A stretch of 64,000 nucleotides of DNA from Phyllobacterium sp. 21LDTY02-6 (GTDB taxonomy: Bacteria; Pseudomonadota; Alphaproteobacteria; Rhizobiales; Rhizobiaceae). A program made the position numbers and the translations under genes. The DNA is taken from assembly GCF_023554255.2 (NCBI RefSeq), contig NZ_JAMJWD020000002.1, positions 861,435 to 925,434 on the forward strand, written 5' to 3'. The notes beneath the pieces are model-generated. The model had not been told where the DNA came from, made no database searches, and saw nothing but the letters and a program-made list of their open reading frames with translations. Shown in pieces: positions 27,502 through 40,231 of the stretch (position 1 is its first letter; each line of letters starts with the position of its first letter).

Positions 27502-28044
27502 ATGACAGGGCATATGATGGGTGAACACGAATTTCGGGCTGACAATACGATTCGACTGGCGGACCGCATGGTCCGCTCCGAGGGCTTCAACCTGCTTTAC
27601 GACGAGGGCATGAACCTGGTCGAGGAGGCTGCGGCCTATCTCGACGGCGAGGGGCGCGAGGCGGCGCGCTCGATGTCGCGCACGGCCGCGACGCTTTATG
27701 CGGCCGAATCGATGCGCCTGACGACGCGCCTGATGCAGGTCGCCTCATGGCTGCTGCTGCAGCGGGCTTCGCGCAGCGGGGAAATGACGCTGGAGCAGGT
27801 CCTCTCCGAAAAGGCCAAGGTTCGCCTCGATACCGATTCGGCGCCCGAGAGCGCCGCCGGCTGGGAAGATATCCCGGAGGACTATCGCGGTATCGTCCAC
27901 CGCTCGCTGCGCCTGCAGGCGCGGGTGCGGCAGATGGACGACGAAATCTACAGCGGCGGCAGGACCCCGCGCCCGAGCTTCCTGACGCCAAATCCGGTTT
28001 CGGACCAGATCAGCCTGCTCGCCACCGCATTCGGTCATCGGTAA
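27502..28044 (+). CDS. DUF1465 protein, RcdA-like CtrA-degradation factor
   Basis: A 180-aa helical protein of the DUF1465 family, to which Caulobacter RcdA belongs. RcdA is an adaptor that helps ClpXP degrade the cell-cycle regulator CtrA, together with CpdR and PopA. The core helices read EGFNLLYDEGMNLVEEAAAY and AESMRLTTRLMQVASWLLLQ, followed by an acidic middle and a disordered C-terminal tail, as in RcdA. Start codons at 27502, 27514 and 27517 are possible. The assignment rests on remembered family features, so treat the cell-cycle role as inference. Confidence 0.78.
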   Translation: MTGHMMGEHEFRADNTIRLADRMVRSEGFNLLYDEGMNLVEEAAAYLDGEGREAARSMSRTAATLYAAESMRLTTRLMQVASWLLLQRASRSGEMTLEQVLSEKAKVRLDTDSAPESAAGWEDIPEDYRGIVHRSLRLQARVRQMDDEIYSGGRTPRPSFLTPNPVSDQISLLATAFGHR

Positions 28045-28127
28045 AAAGCCGGTCGAAACGACAATTTGTTTCTCTTTTGTTCACCTTTCTGCTGTCAAGT
28101 CGCCTGACACGGGATTAAGGTCCGCAC

Positions 28128-28652
28128 ATGAAAGAAGCGATTCGCATCATCGGCATCGATCCGGGGCTGAGGCGCACCGGTTGGGGCATTATCGAGACGC
28201 TCGGCAATTCGCTGCGCTTCGTTGCCTCGGGCACGATCAGCTCGGATGCGAAGCTCGACCTCGCCTCGCGGCTCTGCCAGCTTCATGACGGCCTCGCAGC
28301 GGTGATCCACCAGCTCGTGCCGCATGAGTCGGCGGTGGAGCATACTTTCGTCAACAAGGATGCGACGGCGACGCTCAAGCTCGGGCAGGCGCGCGGCATA
28401 GCGCTGCTGGTGCCGGCGCTGGCCGGCCTCAAAGTGGCGGAATATGCGCCGAACGCCGTGAAAAAAGCGGTGATCGGCGTCGGCCATGGCGAAAAAGCGC
28501 AGATACACATGATGGTGAAAGTGCTGATGCCGAAGGCGACATTCGACACCGACGATGCGGCCGACGCCCTTGCGGTGGCGATCTGCCATGCGCACCACCG
28601 GCAGAGCGCGATCGGGCGGCTGGCGATAGAACAGAAGCTGGCGGCGCTGTAG
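28128..28652 (+). CDS. ruvC: Holliday junction endonuclease RuvC
   Basis: A 174-aa dimeric nuclease that resolves Holliday junctions. The catalytic acids are visible: D11 in [12 protein letters not shown], the glutamate in AVEHTFV and the C-terminal pair in [11 protein letters not shown]. It heads the ruvC-ruvA-ruvB set. No SOS box was recognised upstream, though an alphaproteobacterial LexA site (GAAC-n7-GTTC) might be missed by eye. Confidence 0.96.
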   Translation: MKEAIRIIGIDPGLRRTGWGIIETLGNSLRFVASGTISSDAKLDLASRLCQLHDGLAAVIHQLVPHESAVEHTFVNKDATATLKLGQARGIALLVPALAGLKVAEYAPNAVKKAVIGVGHGEKAQIHMMVKVLMPKATFDTDDAADALAVAICHAHHRQSAIGRLAIEQKLAAL

Positions 28653-28738
28653 GCTGCCGGAAGCGGTGGAATTTTGGGGCGGCACCGATTCCGGGCGGCA
28701 CCATGACAATCGGGATGCTCTGAACACGGGGTGGCGGC

Positions 28739-29356
28739 ATGATCGGAAAGTTGAAGGGCACGGTGGACGAGATCGGCGAAGATCACGTCATTCTCGATGT
28801 GCACGGCGTCGGCTACGTCGCCTATTGCTCGATGCGGACGCTGTCCAGCCTGCCCGGCGCGGGCGAAGCGGCGACATTGCTGATCGAGACCTATGTGCGG
28901 GAGGATCTCATCCGCCTCTACGGCTTCGGCACGGTGCTGGAGCGTGAATGGTTCCGCCTGCTGCAGAATGTGCAGGGCATCGGCGCAAAGGTGGCGCTGA
29001 GCGTGCTCGGCACGCTGTCCCCATCGGACCTCGCCAATGCGATCGCGTTGCGCGACATAGCCATGGTCAGCCGCGCGCCGGGCGTCGGCAAGCGCGTGGC
29101 GGAACGGATCGTCACGGAACTGAAGAACAAGGCGCCGGCCTTTGCGGGCGAGGCGCTGGGCACGATCGGCCTGAAGCAGGAACTCGGCGAAGGCGTCGCC
29201 GCCGCGCCGGTGACCGATGCGGTTTCGGCGCTGACCAATCTCGGCTATTCCCGCGACCAGGCCGCCAATGCCGTTGCCGCCGCGCTCAAGGATGCCGGGG
29301 AGGGCGCCGATTCGGCCAAGCTGATCCGCCTGGGGCTCAAAGAACTGGCGCGATGA
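28739..29356 (+). CDS. ruvA: Holliday junction branch migration protein RuvA
   Basis: A 205-aa tetrameric junction-binding protein. Domain I ([20 protein letters not shown]) is the OB fold, domain II carries two helix-hairpin-helix motifs ([18 protein letters not shown] and [18 protein letters not shown]), and domain III (about 155-205) is the RuvB-binding UBA-like fold. It follows ruvC by 86 bp and precedes ruvB by 152 bp; the latter gap shows no gene. Confidence 0.96.
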   Translation: MIGKLKGTVDEIGEDHVILDVHGVGYVAYCSMRTLSSLPGAGEAATLLIETYVREDLIRLYGFGTVLEREWFRLLQNVQGIGAKVALSVLGTLSPSDLANAIALRDIAMVSRAPGVGKRVAERIVTELKNKAPAFAGEALGTIGLKQELGEGVAAAPVTDAVSALTNLGYSRDQAANAVAAALKDAGEGADSAKLIRLGLKELAR

Positions 29357-29508
29357 ACGATGAAAAGACCTGTTCCCGACTATGCCGGGCGGCCCGGGCT
29401 TGGTATTTGCGGCAAAGAGTTTCTATAAGGCTGCATGGAACATGCTGAGCGCACGTCACATGGCAATATCGACCTTCCACCCAATCGCAGCGCATGCGGG
29501 AGGCGCCA

Positions 29509-30549
29509 ATGAGTGAGACCGACCGCCTTCTGGCGCCGGAGAAACGCGGAGAGGACCTCGATACCAGTCTTCGCCCGCAGACGCTGGCCGATTTCGTCGG
29601 CCAGGCCGCCGCGCGCGCCAATCTCAAGGTCTTCATCGATGCGGCGAAGGCTCGCGGCGAGGCGCTGGACCATGTCCTCTTCGTCGGGCCGCCCGGCCTC
29701 GGCAAGACCACGCTCGCGCAGATCATGGCGAAGGAGCTCGGCGTCAATTTCCGCTCCACTTCCGGGCCGGTCATCGCGAAAGCCGGCGATCTGGCGGCGC
29801 TTCTGACCAATCTCGAAGAGAACGACGTTCTCTTCATCGACGAGATCCACCGGCTCAATCCGGCTGTCGAGGAGATCCTTTACCCGGCGATGGAGGATTA
29901 CCAGCTCGACCTGATCATCGGCGAGGGACCTGCGGCGCGTTCGGTGAAGATCGACCTGGCGAAATTCACGCTCGTCGCCGCCACCACGCGGCTCGGCCTG
30001 CTGACGACGCCGCTGCGCGACCGCTTCGGCATTCCGGTGCGGCTCAATTTCTATACGGTGGAGGAGCTGGAACATATCGTGCGCCGCGGCGCCCGCATCC
30101 TCGGCATAGGCATGACCGATGACGGCGCGCTGGAAGTGGCGCGGCGGGCGCGCGGCACGCCGCGCATTGCCGGGCGGCTTCTGCGCCGCGTGCGCGATTT
30201 TGCCATCGTCGACGGCCGCGACAGGATCGACCGCGAGATAGCCGACAGCGCGCTGCTGCGGCTCGAGGTGGACAAGCTCGGGCTCGACCAGCTCGACCGC
30301 CGCTACCTGGCGATGATCGCGCATAATTTCGGCGGCGGGCCGGTGGGGATCGAGACCATCGCCGCGGGCCTGTCGGAGCCGCGCGATGCGATCGAGGACA
30401 TTATCGAGCCCTATCTGATCCAGCAGGGGTTCATCCAGCGGACGCCGCGCGGCCGGGTGCTGACTGCCAATGCGTGGAAGCATCTCGGGCTCAGCGCGCC
30501 GGCCGATATCGTGCAGCAGCAGATCGCACTGTTCCAGGATGACGAATGA
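29509..30549 (+). CDS. ruvB: Holliday junction DNA helicase RuvB
   Basis: A 346-aa AAA+ motor. Walker A GPPGLGKT is at 60-67, Walker B is in [11 protein letters not shown], sensor 1 in [18 protein letters not shown] with the arginine finger, and a winged helix closes the C-terminus. The frame opens at 29494, but the ATG at 29509 (MSETDRLL) has a GGGAGGC site and the usual length. Its stop overlaps the ybgC start. Confidence 0.96.
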   Translation: MSETDRLLAPEKRGEDLDTSLRPQTLADFVGQAAARANLKVFIDAAKARGEALDHVLFVGPPGLGKTTLAQIMAKELGVNFRSTSGPVIAKAGDLAALLTNLEENDVLFIDEIHRLNPAVEEILYPAMEDYQLDLIIGEGPAARSVKIDLAKFTLVAATTRLGLLTTPLRDRFGIPVRLNFYTVEELEHIVRRGARILGIGMTDDGALEVARRARGTPRIAGRLLRRVRDFAIVDGRDRIDREIADSALLRLEVDKLGLDQLDRRYLAMIAHNFGGGPVGIETIAAGLSEPRDAIEDIIEPYLIQQGFIQRTPRGRVLTANAWKHLGLSAPADIVQQQIALFQDDE

Positions 30550-31010
30550 TGGCCGACAAACCGATGGATGCAGCCGCAGCGCTGGCTGGTGAACTGACGG
30601 CCGACGGCCATCGTCTCCAGGCGCGCGTCTACTATGCCGACACGGATTTCTCCGGCGTCGTCTACCATGCCCGCTACCTCGAATTCCTCGAGCGCGGCAG
30701 GACGGATTACCTGCGCCTGCTCGGCGTCCATCATTCGGAACTTGCGGAGGGCAAGCTCGGCGAGAGCATCGTCTGGGTGGTGCGGCGCATGGAGATCGAC
30801 TTCCGCTCGGCCGCGCGCATCGACGACATATTGACCGTCGAGACCCATACGGCAGCCATTTCCGGCGCGAGGGTGAAGATGGCCCAGTCGATCAGCCGCG
30901 GCGACGAGCTGCTGCTGACGGCGACGGTGGAAGCCGCCTTGGTCAACGGGGCAGGGCGGCCGCGGCGGTTTCCGGCCGAATGGGTCGAACTTTTCCGCCC
31001 GCATCGGTGA
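30546..31010 (+). CDS. ybgC: Tol-Pal-associated acyl-CoA thioesterase YbgC
   Basis: A 154-aa hot-dog-fold thioesterase. The active-site segment [20 protein letters not shown] contains the catalytic aspartate. YbgC hydrolyses acyl-CoA or acyl-ACP and is almost always linked to tolQRAB. The ATG overlaps the ruvB stop (ATGA), so it belongs translationally to the ruv operon while the tol promoter region begins after it. Confidence 0.93.
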   Translation: MMADKPMDAAAALAGELTADGHRLQARVYYADTDFSGVVYHARYLEFLERGRTDYLRLLGVHHSELAEGKLGESIVWVVRRMEIDFRSAARIDDILTVETHTAAISGARVKMAQSISRGDELLLTATVEAALVNGAGRPRRFPAEWVELFRPHR

Positions 31011-31107
31011 GTTCGAGTAAAAAAACTTATAATCGAACAAATATTTGAATCATAACTGATCCTTAACCATAACAAATCATGAATAGACGGCAGGGAACGA
31101 GGCGTTT

Positions 31108-31206
31108 GGCGTTAACGCCTTCGTTTTACCAAAATTAACGTCAAGAAGCCGCGTTAAGGTTTACTGGATGAGAGACGATTGCAGCCCGGTCGCCAAGCCG
31201 GGTTTT
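31108..31206 (+). promoter_or_regulatory. tolQ leader region with palindrome and hairpin
   Basis: The 212-bp gap before tolQ holds a 12-bp perfect palindrome GGCGTTAACGCC (31108-31119) and, 16 bp before the start codon, a CCCGG/CCGGG hairpin followed by TTTT (31185-31206). The gap is AT-rich with several TTAA-containing stretches suited to a promoter. The hairpin could attenuate transcription into the tol operon; the palindrome could be a regulator site. Function inferred only. Confidence 0.35.
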
Positions 31207-31222
31207 CGGATTCGAGGATAAT

Positions 31223-31930
31223 ATGGAAGATTTAGCGGTTGCCGTTCAAGCGTCGGACGTATCCTTGTGGGGATTGTTCTGGCAGGCTGGCCTCATCGTC
31301 AAGCTGGTGATGATCGGGTTGTTGGGCGCTTCGATCTGGACCTGGGCGATCATCATCGACAAGATGCTCGGCTTCGGCCGGGCCAAGCGCGCCTTCGACC
31401 GGTTCGAGCAGGTGTTCTGGTCGGGCCAGTCGCTCGAGGAGCTCTATCGCAATCTCGGCGACAAGCGAACGGTCGGCATGGGCGCGATATTCGTCGCAGC
31501 GATGCGCGAATGGAAGAAATCGTTCGAAAAGGGCGCGCGCTCGCCGATCGGCCTGCAGATGCGTATCGACAAGGCGATGGACGTGGCGCTGGCCCGCGAG
31601 AGCGACTACCTGTCGGCACGGCTCACTTCGCTGGCGACGATCGGATCGGCCGGCCCGTTCATCGGGCTGTTCGGAACGGTCATCGGCATCATGACCTCGT
31701 TCATGGGCATTGCCGGTTCGAAATCGACCAGCCTTGCCGTGGTGGCGCCCGGTATCGCCGAGGCCCTGCTGGCGACGGCGATCGGCCTCGTCGCGGCCAT
31801 TCCGGCGGTCATCGCCTATAACAAGCTGTCGAGCGATGCGGGCAAGCTGACCGCGCGCATGGAAGGCTTTGCCGATGAATTCTCTGCCATACTCTCGCGG
31901 CAAATCGATGAGAAGCTGCCGCGGGCGTGA
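31223..31930 (+). CDS. tolQ: Tol-Pal system protein TolQ
   Basis: A 235-aa inner-membrane proton channel subunit. Three helices (about 25-45, 133-155 and 175-197) match TolQ, with the pore helices in LASATIGSAGPF-type and VAPGIAEALLATAIGLVAAI segments. With TolR it energises TolA to keep the outer membrane attached during cell division. First gene of tolQRAB. Confidence 0.95.
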   Translation: MEDLAVAVQASDVSLWGLFWQAGLIVKLVMIGLLGASIWTWAIIIDKMLGFGRAKRAFDRFEQVFWSGQSLEELYRNLGDKRTVGMGAIFVAAMREWKKSFEKGARSPIGLQMRIDKAMDVALARESDYLSARLTSLATIGSAGPFIGLFGTVIGIMTSFMGIAGSKSTSLAVVAPGIAEALLATAIGLVAAIPAVIAYNKLSSDAGKLTARMEGFADEFSAILSRQIDEKLPRA

Positions 31931-31975
31931 GTACCGGACTGATGGCGCAACAATATCATTTACGGGATTGACGAT

Positions 31976-32425
<450 letters not shown>

Positions 32426-32430
32426 TCCAA

Positions 32431-33531
32431 ATGCGGGCCAGCATAACATCATCCGCAATCATCCACGCCGTCGTGCTGGGCTGGGGACTGTTGTCCTTTT
32501 CCGCCCCGAGCCCGATGGACATGGCGAATTCGGAATCGATGCCCGTGGAAATCATCTCGGATGTCAGCCAGCTGCAGCAGGGCGACAAGACCGCTGCGAA
32601 GAACGACAAGCCGGCACCGAAGCCGAGCGAGAAGCCGCAGACCGTGCCCGACGCGCAGAATATCGGCGAGAGCGATACGGATACCGACACCAAGCCGGTG
32701 CCGGAGACCAAGCCCAAGCCGGTCGAGGCGGCCGAGGCGCCGAAGCCTTCCGAGATGCCGGTCGAGAAGCCCGAACCGCAGCCCGATCCGAAGCCCGAAG
32801 TGCAGCCCGAGCCGACGCCGGTGCCCGCGACCGAGGTGAAGCCGAAACCGGAGCCGCAGCAGGAGGTCAAGCCCGACCCCGTTGCCGAAGCCATCAACGA
32901 GACCAGGACGGCGACGATCCCCACCGAGGCGCCGAAGGCGGAGCCTGCGCCGGTGGCCGAAAAGCCGGCCGAGGAACAGATGAAGCTGCCGGAAAAGGTG
33001 GCGATGCCCCAGGCAAAGCCGACGCCGCCGGCCCAGACCGCCAAGACGCCGGAGCGCAAGGAACCGACCGAGAAGCCGAAGAAGACGCAGACGGCCTCGA
33101 CGCCTTCGAAGGACAAGGGCATTGCCGACGAGGTCGCGGCGCTCCTCAACAATCAGAAGCCGGCGGGCGGCGGTGCCAAACGGTCGACGGATCGGGCATC
33201 CCTCGGTTCGCAGAAGCCGAGCACGGGCGAGAAGCTCAGCCAGAGCGAGATGGACGCTCTGAAGGGCGCCATCCAGAAGTGCTGGAACGTTCCGGCAGGC
33301 GCGGAAGATGCCGACGGACTGCTGGTTACCGTGAAGATGCGGCTGACCCGTTCCGGCGAGATAGAAGGCACGCCCGAAGTGTCGGGTTCGGGAAGTTCGC
33401 CTGTACAGCGCGCGGCAGTCGAGAGCGCACGCCGCGCCGTGCTGCGCTGTGCACCATACTCCCTGCCGCAAGAGAAATACGACACCTGGGCAGACGTGAC
33501 GGTCAATTTCGACCCGCGTGACATGTTCTGA
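32431..33531 (+). CDS. tolA: Tol-Pal system protein TolA
   Basis: A 366-aa periplasm-spanning protein. A short N-terminal membrane helix (about 5-25, with the [12 protein letters not shown] motif) is followed by a very long charged, proline- and lysine-rich region (about 50-225, PKP/EKP patterns) and a C-terminal TonB/TolA-type domain (about 262-366) beginning near [17 protein letters not shown]. It connects TolQR to TolB and Pal. The polyproline stretches make it a likely EF-P client. Confidence 0.92.
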   Translation: MRASITSSAIIHAVVLGWGLLSFSAPSPMDMANSESMPVEIISDVSQLQQGDKTAAKNDKPAPKPSEKPQTVPDAQNIGESDTDTDTKPVPETKPKPVEAAEAPKPSEMPVEKPEPQPDPKPEVQPEPTPVPATEVKPKPEPQQEVKPDPVAEAINETRTATIPTEAPKAEPAPVAEKPAEEQMKLPEKVAMPQAKPTPPAQTAKTPERKEPTEKPKKTQTASTPSKDKGIADEVAALLNNQKPAGGGAKRSTDRASLGSQKPSTGEKLSQSEMDALKGAIQKCWNVPAGAEDADGLLVTVKMRLTRSGEIEGTPEVSGSGSSPVQRAAVESARRAVLRCAPYSLPQEKYDTWADVTVNFDPRDMF

Positions 33532-33565
33532 ACCAATCGGCCAGCCAGATGAGGGCCCCCAAGCT

Positions 33566-34882
33566 ATGATGAAACTAATCCGGATACTTCTTCCAACCTT
33601 TGCGGCGGTCTTCGCCATGGTCATGACCATGAATGCGGCGGCCCGGGCAGAAGTCGTCATCGACATCACCAAGGGCACGGTCGAGCCGCTGCCGATCGCC
33701 ATCACCGACTTCCTGTCGGGCGATCAGCTGGGCGCGCAGATATCGAGCGTGGTCGCCGCCGATCTGGAGAGGTCGGGGCTCTTCGCCCCGATCGACAAGG
33801 GCGCCTTCATCGAGAAGATCTCCAACCCGGACGCACAGCCGCGCTTCGACGACTGGAAGGTCATCAATGCGCAGGCGCTGGTGACCGGGCGGGTGACCAA
33901 GCAGGGCGACGGCAGGCTGAAGGCGGAATTCCGTCTCTGGGATACGTTTGCCGGCCAGCAGCTGGAAGGGCAGCAGTTCTTCACCTCGCCGGACAGCTGG
34001 CGCCGGGTGGCCCATATCATCGCCGATGCGATCTATGAGCGGCTTACCGGCGAAAAAGGCTATTTCGATACGCGCGTCGTGTTCGTCGACGAGTCCGGTT
34101 CCAAGGAAAAGCGCATCAAGCGCCTGGGGATCATGGACCAGGACGGCGCCAATGTGCGCTATCTGACGAATGGCAAGGATCTCGTCCTGACGCCGCGCTT
34201 CTCGCCGAGCCGCCAGGAAATCACCTACATGTCCTATGAGCATGGCCGGCCGCAGATCTACCTGCTGCAATTGGAAACGGGCCAGCGCGAGCTTGTCGGC
34301 AATTTCCCCGGCATGACCATCGCGCCGCGCTTCTCGCCGGACGGGCAGAAGGTCATCATGAGCCTGCTGCAGGAAGATGGCAGTGCCAATGTCTATTCGA
34401 TGGATCTGCGCAGCCGCACCACGACCCGGCTGACGAGCACGAGCGCCATCGATACGGGCGCGTCCTATTCGCCCGACGGAACGCAGATCGTGTTCGAATC
34501 CGATCGCGGCGGCCGCCCTCAGATCTACAAGATGGGCGCCGACGGTTCCAATCCGCAGCGCATCTCCTTCGGCGACGGCTCGTATTCGACGCCGGTCTGG
34601 TCGCCGCGCGGCGATCTCATCGCCTTCACCAAGCAGTCGGGCGGCCAGTTCTCGATCGGCGTGATGAAGACGGATGGATCGGGCGAGCGCATCCTGACCA
34701 GCGGCTATCATGACGAGGGCCCGACCTGGGCGCCGAACGGCCGCGTGCTGATGTTCTTCAGGATGCCTCCCGGCAGCGCCAGCCCGCATCTGATGACCGT
34801 GGACCTGACCGGCCGCAATCTCCGCCAGATCCAGACGCCCAACCTGGCGTCCGACCCGGCCTGGTCGCCTTTGCTCGAATAG
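33566..34882 (+). CDS. tolB: Tol-Pal system protein TolB
   Basis: A 438-aa periplasmic beta-propeller protein. A signal peptide (1-27, cut after AARA) is followed by the N-terminal TolB domain (about 28-165) and a six-bladed propeller with PD40 repeats such as [14 protein letters not shown] and [17 protein letters not shown]. It binds Pal and TolA. The frame runs further upstream; the ATG at 33566 has a GAGGG site and gives the normal signal peptide. A terminator follows. Confidence 0.95.
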   Translation: MMKLIRILLPTFAAVFAMVMTMNAAARAEVVIDITKGTVEPLPIAITDFLSGDQLGAQISSVVAADLERSGLFAPIDKGAFIEKISNPDAQPRFDDWKVINAQALVTGRVTKQGDGRLKAEFRLWDTFAGQQLEGQQFFTSPDSWRRVAHIIADAIYERLTGEKGYFDTRVVFVDESGSKEKRIKRLGIMDQDGANVRYLTNGKDLVLTPRFSPSRQEITYMSYEHGRPQIYLLQLETGQRELVGNFPGMTIAPRFSPDGQKVIMSLLQEDGSANVYSMDLRSRTTTRLTSTSAIDTGASYSPDGTQIVFESDRGGRPQIYKMGADGSNPQRISFGDGSYSTPVWSPRGDLIAFTKQSGGQFSIGVMKTDGSGERILTSGYHDEGPTWAPNGRVLMFFRMPPGSASPHLMTVDLTGRNLRQIQTPNLASDPAWSPLLE

Positions 34883-34907
34883 GATGGCGGATCATTGCAA
34901 GGTTAAT

Positions 34908-34945
34908 CGCGGCGGAGTTCCCACTTCGCCGCGATCGTCGTTTTT
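34908..34945 (+). terminator. terminator after tolB
   Basis: An 11-bp stem (34908-34918 with 34923-34933, one mismatch) with a TCCC loop, followed by ATCGTCGTTTTT. It separates tolQRAB from pal, which has its own promoter region in the 221-bp gap. Confidence 0.8.
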
Positions 34946-35103
34946 CCGCCGCATTCCTCCCCTTAAGGATGCGGCACAACCAATAAATTCGCCGTTAGTC
35001 CTGGTGTTAAGAGTGGATTAACCCTGTTTCTTGAGCGAGCCTTAACCTCGATATGGTTACTGCTTGCTGACAGACACAATTCAATTCCTAAGGAGTCCAG
35101 GCT

Positions 35104-35604
35104 ATGCGCCGCTTCGAAATGATCGCCCGCAGTCCCGTTTTCGTCGCCCTCTTCCTGTCGCTCGCCGTTGCAGGTTGCGCTTCGAAGAAAAACATCAACA
35201 ACGCCGGTGATCTTGGTCTTGCCGGAAGCGCCACGCCCGGCTCGACGCAGGACTTCACCGTCAATGTCGGCGACCGCATCTTCTTCGATGTCGACTCGTC
35301 CGTCATCCGTGCCGATGCCCAGCAGACGCTGTCCAAGCAGGCCCAGTGGCTGCAGCGCTACCCCAATTACTCGATCACGATCGAAGGCCATGCCGACGAG
35401 CGCGGCACGCGTGAATACAATCTGGCGCTCGGCCAGCGCCGTGCGGCTGCCACCCGCAACTTCCTTGCCGCCCGCGGCATCCCGGCCCAGCGCATCAAGA
35501 CGCTTTCCTACGGCAACGAGCGCCCGGTCGCCGTTTGCGACAGCGAATCCTGCTGGTCGCAGAACCGCCGCGCCATCACCGTTCTCGGCGGCGCCGGCAG
35601 CTGA
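35104..35604 (+). CDS. pal: peptidoglycan-associated lipoprotein Pal
   Basis: A 166-aa outer-membrane lipoprotein. The lipobox LAVAGC (Cys about residue 24) ends the signal peptide, and an OmpA-like domain (about 60-166) has IEGHADERGTREYN and LGQRRAAATRNFLAARG, which bind peptidoglycan. Works with TolB. It is flanked by terminators on both sides, so it is probably expressed separately and highly. Confidence 0.96.
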   Translation: MRRFEMIARSPVFVALFLSLAVAGCASKKNINNAGDLGLAGSATPGSTQDFTVNVGDRIFFDVDSSVIRADAQQTLSKQAQWLQRYPNYSITIEGHADERGTREYNLALGQRRAAATRNFLAARGIPAQRIKTLSYGNERPVAVCDSESCWSQNRRAITVLGGAGS

Positions 35605-35624
35605 TACAAAGCAACAACACCAGG

Positions 35625-35653
35625 AAAAAAGCGGCTGTAACGGCCGCTTTTTT
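35625..35653 (+). terminator. terminator after pal
   Basis: A perfect stem of 11 bp (AAAAAAGCGGC with GCCGCTTTTTT) with a 7-nt loop and a T-run that continues into CGTTTTG. Confidence 0.95.
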
Positions 35654-35762
35654 CGTTTTGTATTGTCTTGAAACAAAATTTGGCCGAAGTCACACTGCTC
35701 GTGTTAAATACGACGCCAGGATGAAAATCCAAGGTAATTTCCCATTTTCAGGGCGGTGAAGG

Positions 35763-36725
35763 ATGAAGAGACGTTTGAAGTATTTCGTGTGGGCGATGAC
35801 CGTCGTGCCGTTTCTGGCTGGCGGCGCGAGCCATGCGGCCGGCATTGGCGGCGGGTTTTTTCCGCCCGCGCCGAAGACGGATATCGGCCAGGGCGGCGCC
35901 CCGATCATCATGGCGCAGGCGGGCGATCCGCGTGTCAGCCAGCTTGAAGAGCAGGTGCGCCAGCTGACGGGCAAGATCGAGGAACTGAACTTCCAGCTGC
36001 TGCAGATGCAGGAGCAGATGCGCAAGGTCCAGGAAGACAATGAATTCCGGTTCGAGGAAATCGAAAAGGGCAAGCGCAGCGATGCCGGGCAGAAGAGCGA
36101 CCGCGCCGTCGCCTCCGCTCCAGCCCGGCCGGACGATGGGGAGGCATCTGACGATGCCTCCGCCACCGATTCCGCTGCTGTTGAAAATCAGCCTGATTCT
36201 TCCGGCGACGTGTTGTTCGGCGCCCCGCCGCGCACGCTCGGCCAGATACAGTTTGATGCCAATGGCAACGTAATCGGTGGAACGGCCAGCAATGCGCCGG
36301 CCGGTGCCGACAATACCATCGTCGCCGCCCTGCCGCAGACCGACGATCCGAAATCGCTCTACGACCAGGCCTACCAGCTTTTCCTCTCGGGCGACTATCG
36401 CAGCGCCGAGGCGGCGTTCCGCAGCCATGTCGAGCGTTTCCCCAATGATCCGGCCAATCCCGATGCCCGCTACTGGCTGGGAGAATCGCTCTACGGCCTC
36501 GGGCGCTACCAGCAGGCGGCGTCGGTCTTTCTCGACAATCACAAGCAATATCCGGACGCCAAGAAGAGCCCGGAAAATCTGCTCAAGCTCGGCATGACGC
36601 TGGCCAGGATGAAGGATCATGAAGTGGCCTGCGCCACCTTTTCCTCCGTCACATCGCGCTACCCCAATGTTTCGCAGGCGGTTAAAGAGCGCGTGAAGAA
36701 TGAACGTGCCGCCAACAAGTGCTGA
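35763..36725 (+). CDS. cpoB: cell division coordinator CpoB (YbgF)
   Basis: A 320-aa periplasmic protein. A signal peptide (1-25, ending SHA-A) precedes a coiled coil (about 57-100, starting VSQLEEQVRQLTGKIEELN), an acidic low-complexity linker (about 105-175) and C-terminal TPRs (about 195-320, with YDQAYQLFLSGDYRSAEAAF). CpoB couples Tol-Pal with peptidoglycan synthesis at septation. Its 3' end overlaps tilS by 26 bp. Confidence 0.93.
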   Translation: MKRRLKYFVWAMTVVPFLAGGASHAAGIGGGFFPPAPKTDIGQGGAPIIMAQAGDPRVSQLEEQVRQLTGKIEELNFQLLQMQEQMRKVQEDNEFRFEEIEKGKRSDAGQKSDRAVASAPARPDDGEASDDASATDSAAVENQPDSSGDVLFGAPPRTLGQIQFDANGNVIGGTASNAPAGADNTIVAALPQTDDPKSLYDQAYQLFLSGDYRSAEAAFRSHVERFPNDPANPDARYWLGESLYGLGRYQQAASVFLDNHKQYPDAKKSPENLLKLGMTLARMKDHEVACATFSSVTSRYPNVSQAVKERVKNERAANKC

Positions 36726-38031
36726 TCCTGCGGCAGCCTTCGCGTCCATCGACTTCGCCAGCCTGAACTCGGTCGTGGTCGCCGTCTCCGGCGGCAGCGA
36801 CTCGCTGGCCCTGCTATATCTCCTGCTCGACCGTTCGAAGCGGGAAGCGGCTTTTCCGAGGATCGCCGCGGTGACCGTCGATCACGGGCTGCGGCCTGAA
36901 TCCGCCGCCGAGGCAGCCTATGTCGCGCAGCTGTGCGAACGGGCCGGCATCGCCCATCGCACCATGCGGTGGGAGGGGCCGAAGCCCGATAGTGCACTTT
37001 CGTCGAAGGCCAGGGAAGCGCGCTACCGGCTGTTGTGCGAGGCTGCCGCCGATCTTGGCGCGCAGGCGATCCTCACCGGCCACACGCTCGACGACCAGAT
37101 CGAAACCTATGCCATGCGCCTTGAGCGGGCAAAGGAAGCCAGCGATGCGCGCGGCCTTGCCGCAATGGCGCCGGCGACCCTGCTCGAGCGGCGCTACTGG
37201 CTGCTCCGGCCCTTGCTCGGCACGTCCCGGGAGACGCTGCGTCGCTATCTGCAACAGGCCGGTATCGAGTGGCGCGACGACCCGAGCAACGAAAACGTCG
37301 ACTATGAGCGCGTGCGGGTACGAAACCGGCTGCGCGGCGGCGACCGGGCGCCGCTGCAGCAGCACATTGCCGGACATGCAGCGCGGCGGCAGGGGCTGAG
37401 CGCGGATGCGGCGACGCTGCTGCCGTCGCTTCTGGCGATGGAGGGTGACGACCTTGCGGTCGTCTCGCGCCAGCCTGCCGGGCCCGATCCGCAGCGGCTG
37501 GCGACCGGCGCCATTCTCGCCATCATCGGCGGCCAGGAATTCCTGCCCGCTGCCGCGCAATGCGACAGGGCAGTTGCGTTTCTGGCCGATGGCGAGGCCG
37601 GCAAGAAAGCCTCGCTTGCCCGCTGCATCCTCGAAAGCCGGCGCCAATCCACCGCGATCTACCGTGAATTGCGGGGAATCCCGACCCATATCGTCGAGCC
37701 CGGCGCGACGATCGTCTGGGACGGCCGCTACCGCGTGAGCAATGGCGGCCATACGCCGGTCACGATCATGCCGCGCGGCTACCGGGCGGATGCGGCGGGC
37801 CAGCCTTCGCCATTGCAGCGGCGGGCGGCCGCATCGGCGCCCTCGCTCGTGCGAAGCGACGGCACGCTGGTCGAGGACTTCGCCTCGGCCTGCGTCAGCG
37901 TCACCCGGCACCTTTCCCTGTTCGACCGGGTTCTTTCAGGATATGATGTGGCACTGGCTCAATCTTTTGCGCACATCTTGAAGTTGCAGGCCTATCCGGC
38001 GCCGCCTGTAAACCAGATTAACAAGAATTGA
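36700..38031 (+). CDS. tilS: tRNA(Ile)-lysidine synthase TilS
   Basis: A 443-aa enzyme that converts C34 of the AUA-reading isoleucine tRNA to lysidine. The PP-loop SGGSDS is at 30-35, followed by VTVDHGLRPESAAEA and GHTLDDQIET, all N-type ATP pyrophosphatase signatures. The C-terminal part (about 300-443) is the variable substrate-binding domain. The start lies inside cpoB, so the two are coupled. Confidence 0.94.
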   Translation: MNVPPTSADPAAAFASIDFASLNSVVVAVSGGSDSLALLYLLLDRSKREAAFPRIAAVTVDHGLRPESAAEAAYVAQLCERAGIAHRTMRWEGPKPDSALSSKAREARYRLLCEAAADLGAQAILTGHTLDDQIETYAMRLERAKEASDARGLAAMAPATLLERRYWLLRPLLGTSRETLRRYLQQAGIEWRDDPSNENVDYERVRVRNRLRGGDRAPLQQHIAGHAARRQGLSADAATLLPSLLAMEGDDLAVVSRQPAGPDPQRLATGAILAIIGGQEFLPAAAQCDRAVAFLADGEAGKKASLARCILESRRQSTAIYRELRGIPTHIVEPGATIVWDGRYRVSNGGHTPVTIMPRGYRADAAGQPSPLQRRAAASAPSLVRSDGTLVEDFASACVSVTRHLSLFDRVLSGYDVALAQSFAHILKLQAYPAPPVNQINKN

Positions 38032-38124
38032 CCCGAGTTGGACTGCTAGCCTTGGCAAGGCCACGCTTCGAACCTATGTTACGATAGAATTCCGCATGTG
38101 CGGTTGCAATTGATGGGACCCGAT

Positions 38125-40056
<1,932 letters not shown>

Positions 40057-40072
40057 GCTTGAATACATAGAT

Positions 40073-40100
40073 AAAATGGCCGGTCATTTCCGGCCATTTT
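40073..40100 (+). terminator. terminator after ftsH
   Basis: A perfect 11-bp stem (AAAATGGCCGG with CCGGCCATTTT) and a TCATTT loop, ending in TTTTGT. Confidence 0.92.
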
Positions 40101-40231
40101 GTACTAATTGTTCACCTCTTGCTTTTAGTATATTAGCAACACAATTTGTGAAATGCGGCATGACCGGCCTTCTGCCATAAGCAGAACAGACTTGATTGGG
40201 ACGGTCCTCGCCCCGTAACTGGACCTTCAAT

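Noticed and set aside
29357-29508. Small gene between ruvA and ruvB
   Set aside because: Short open frames here have no ribosome site or protein-like composition; treated as leader for ruvB.
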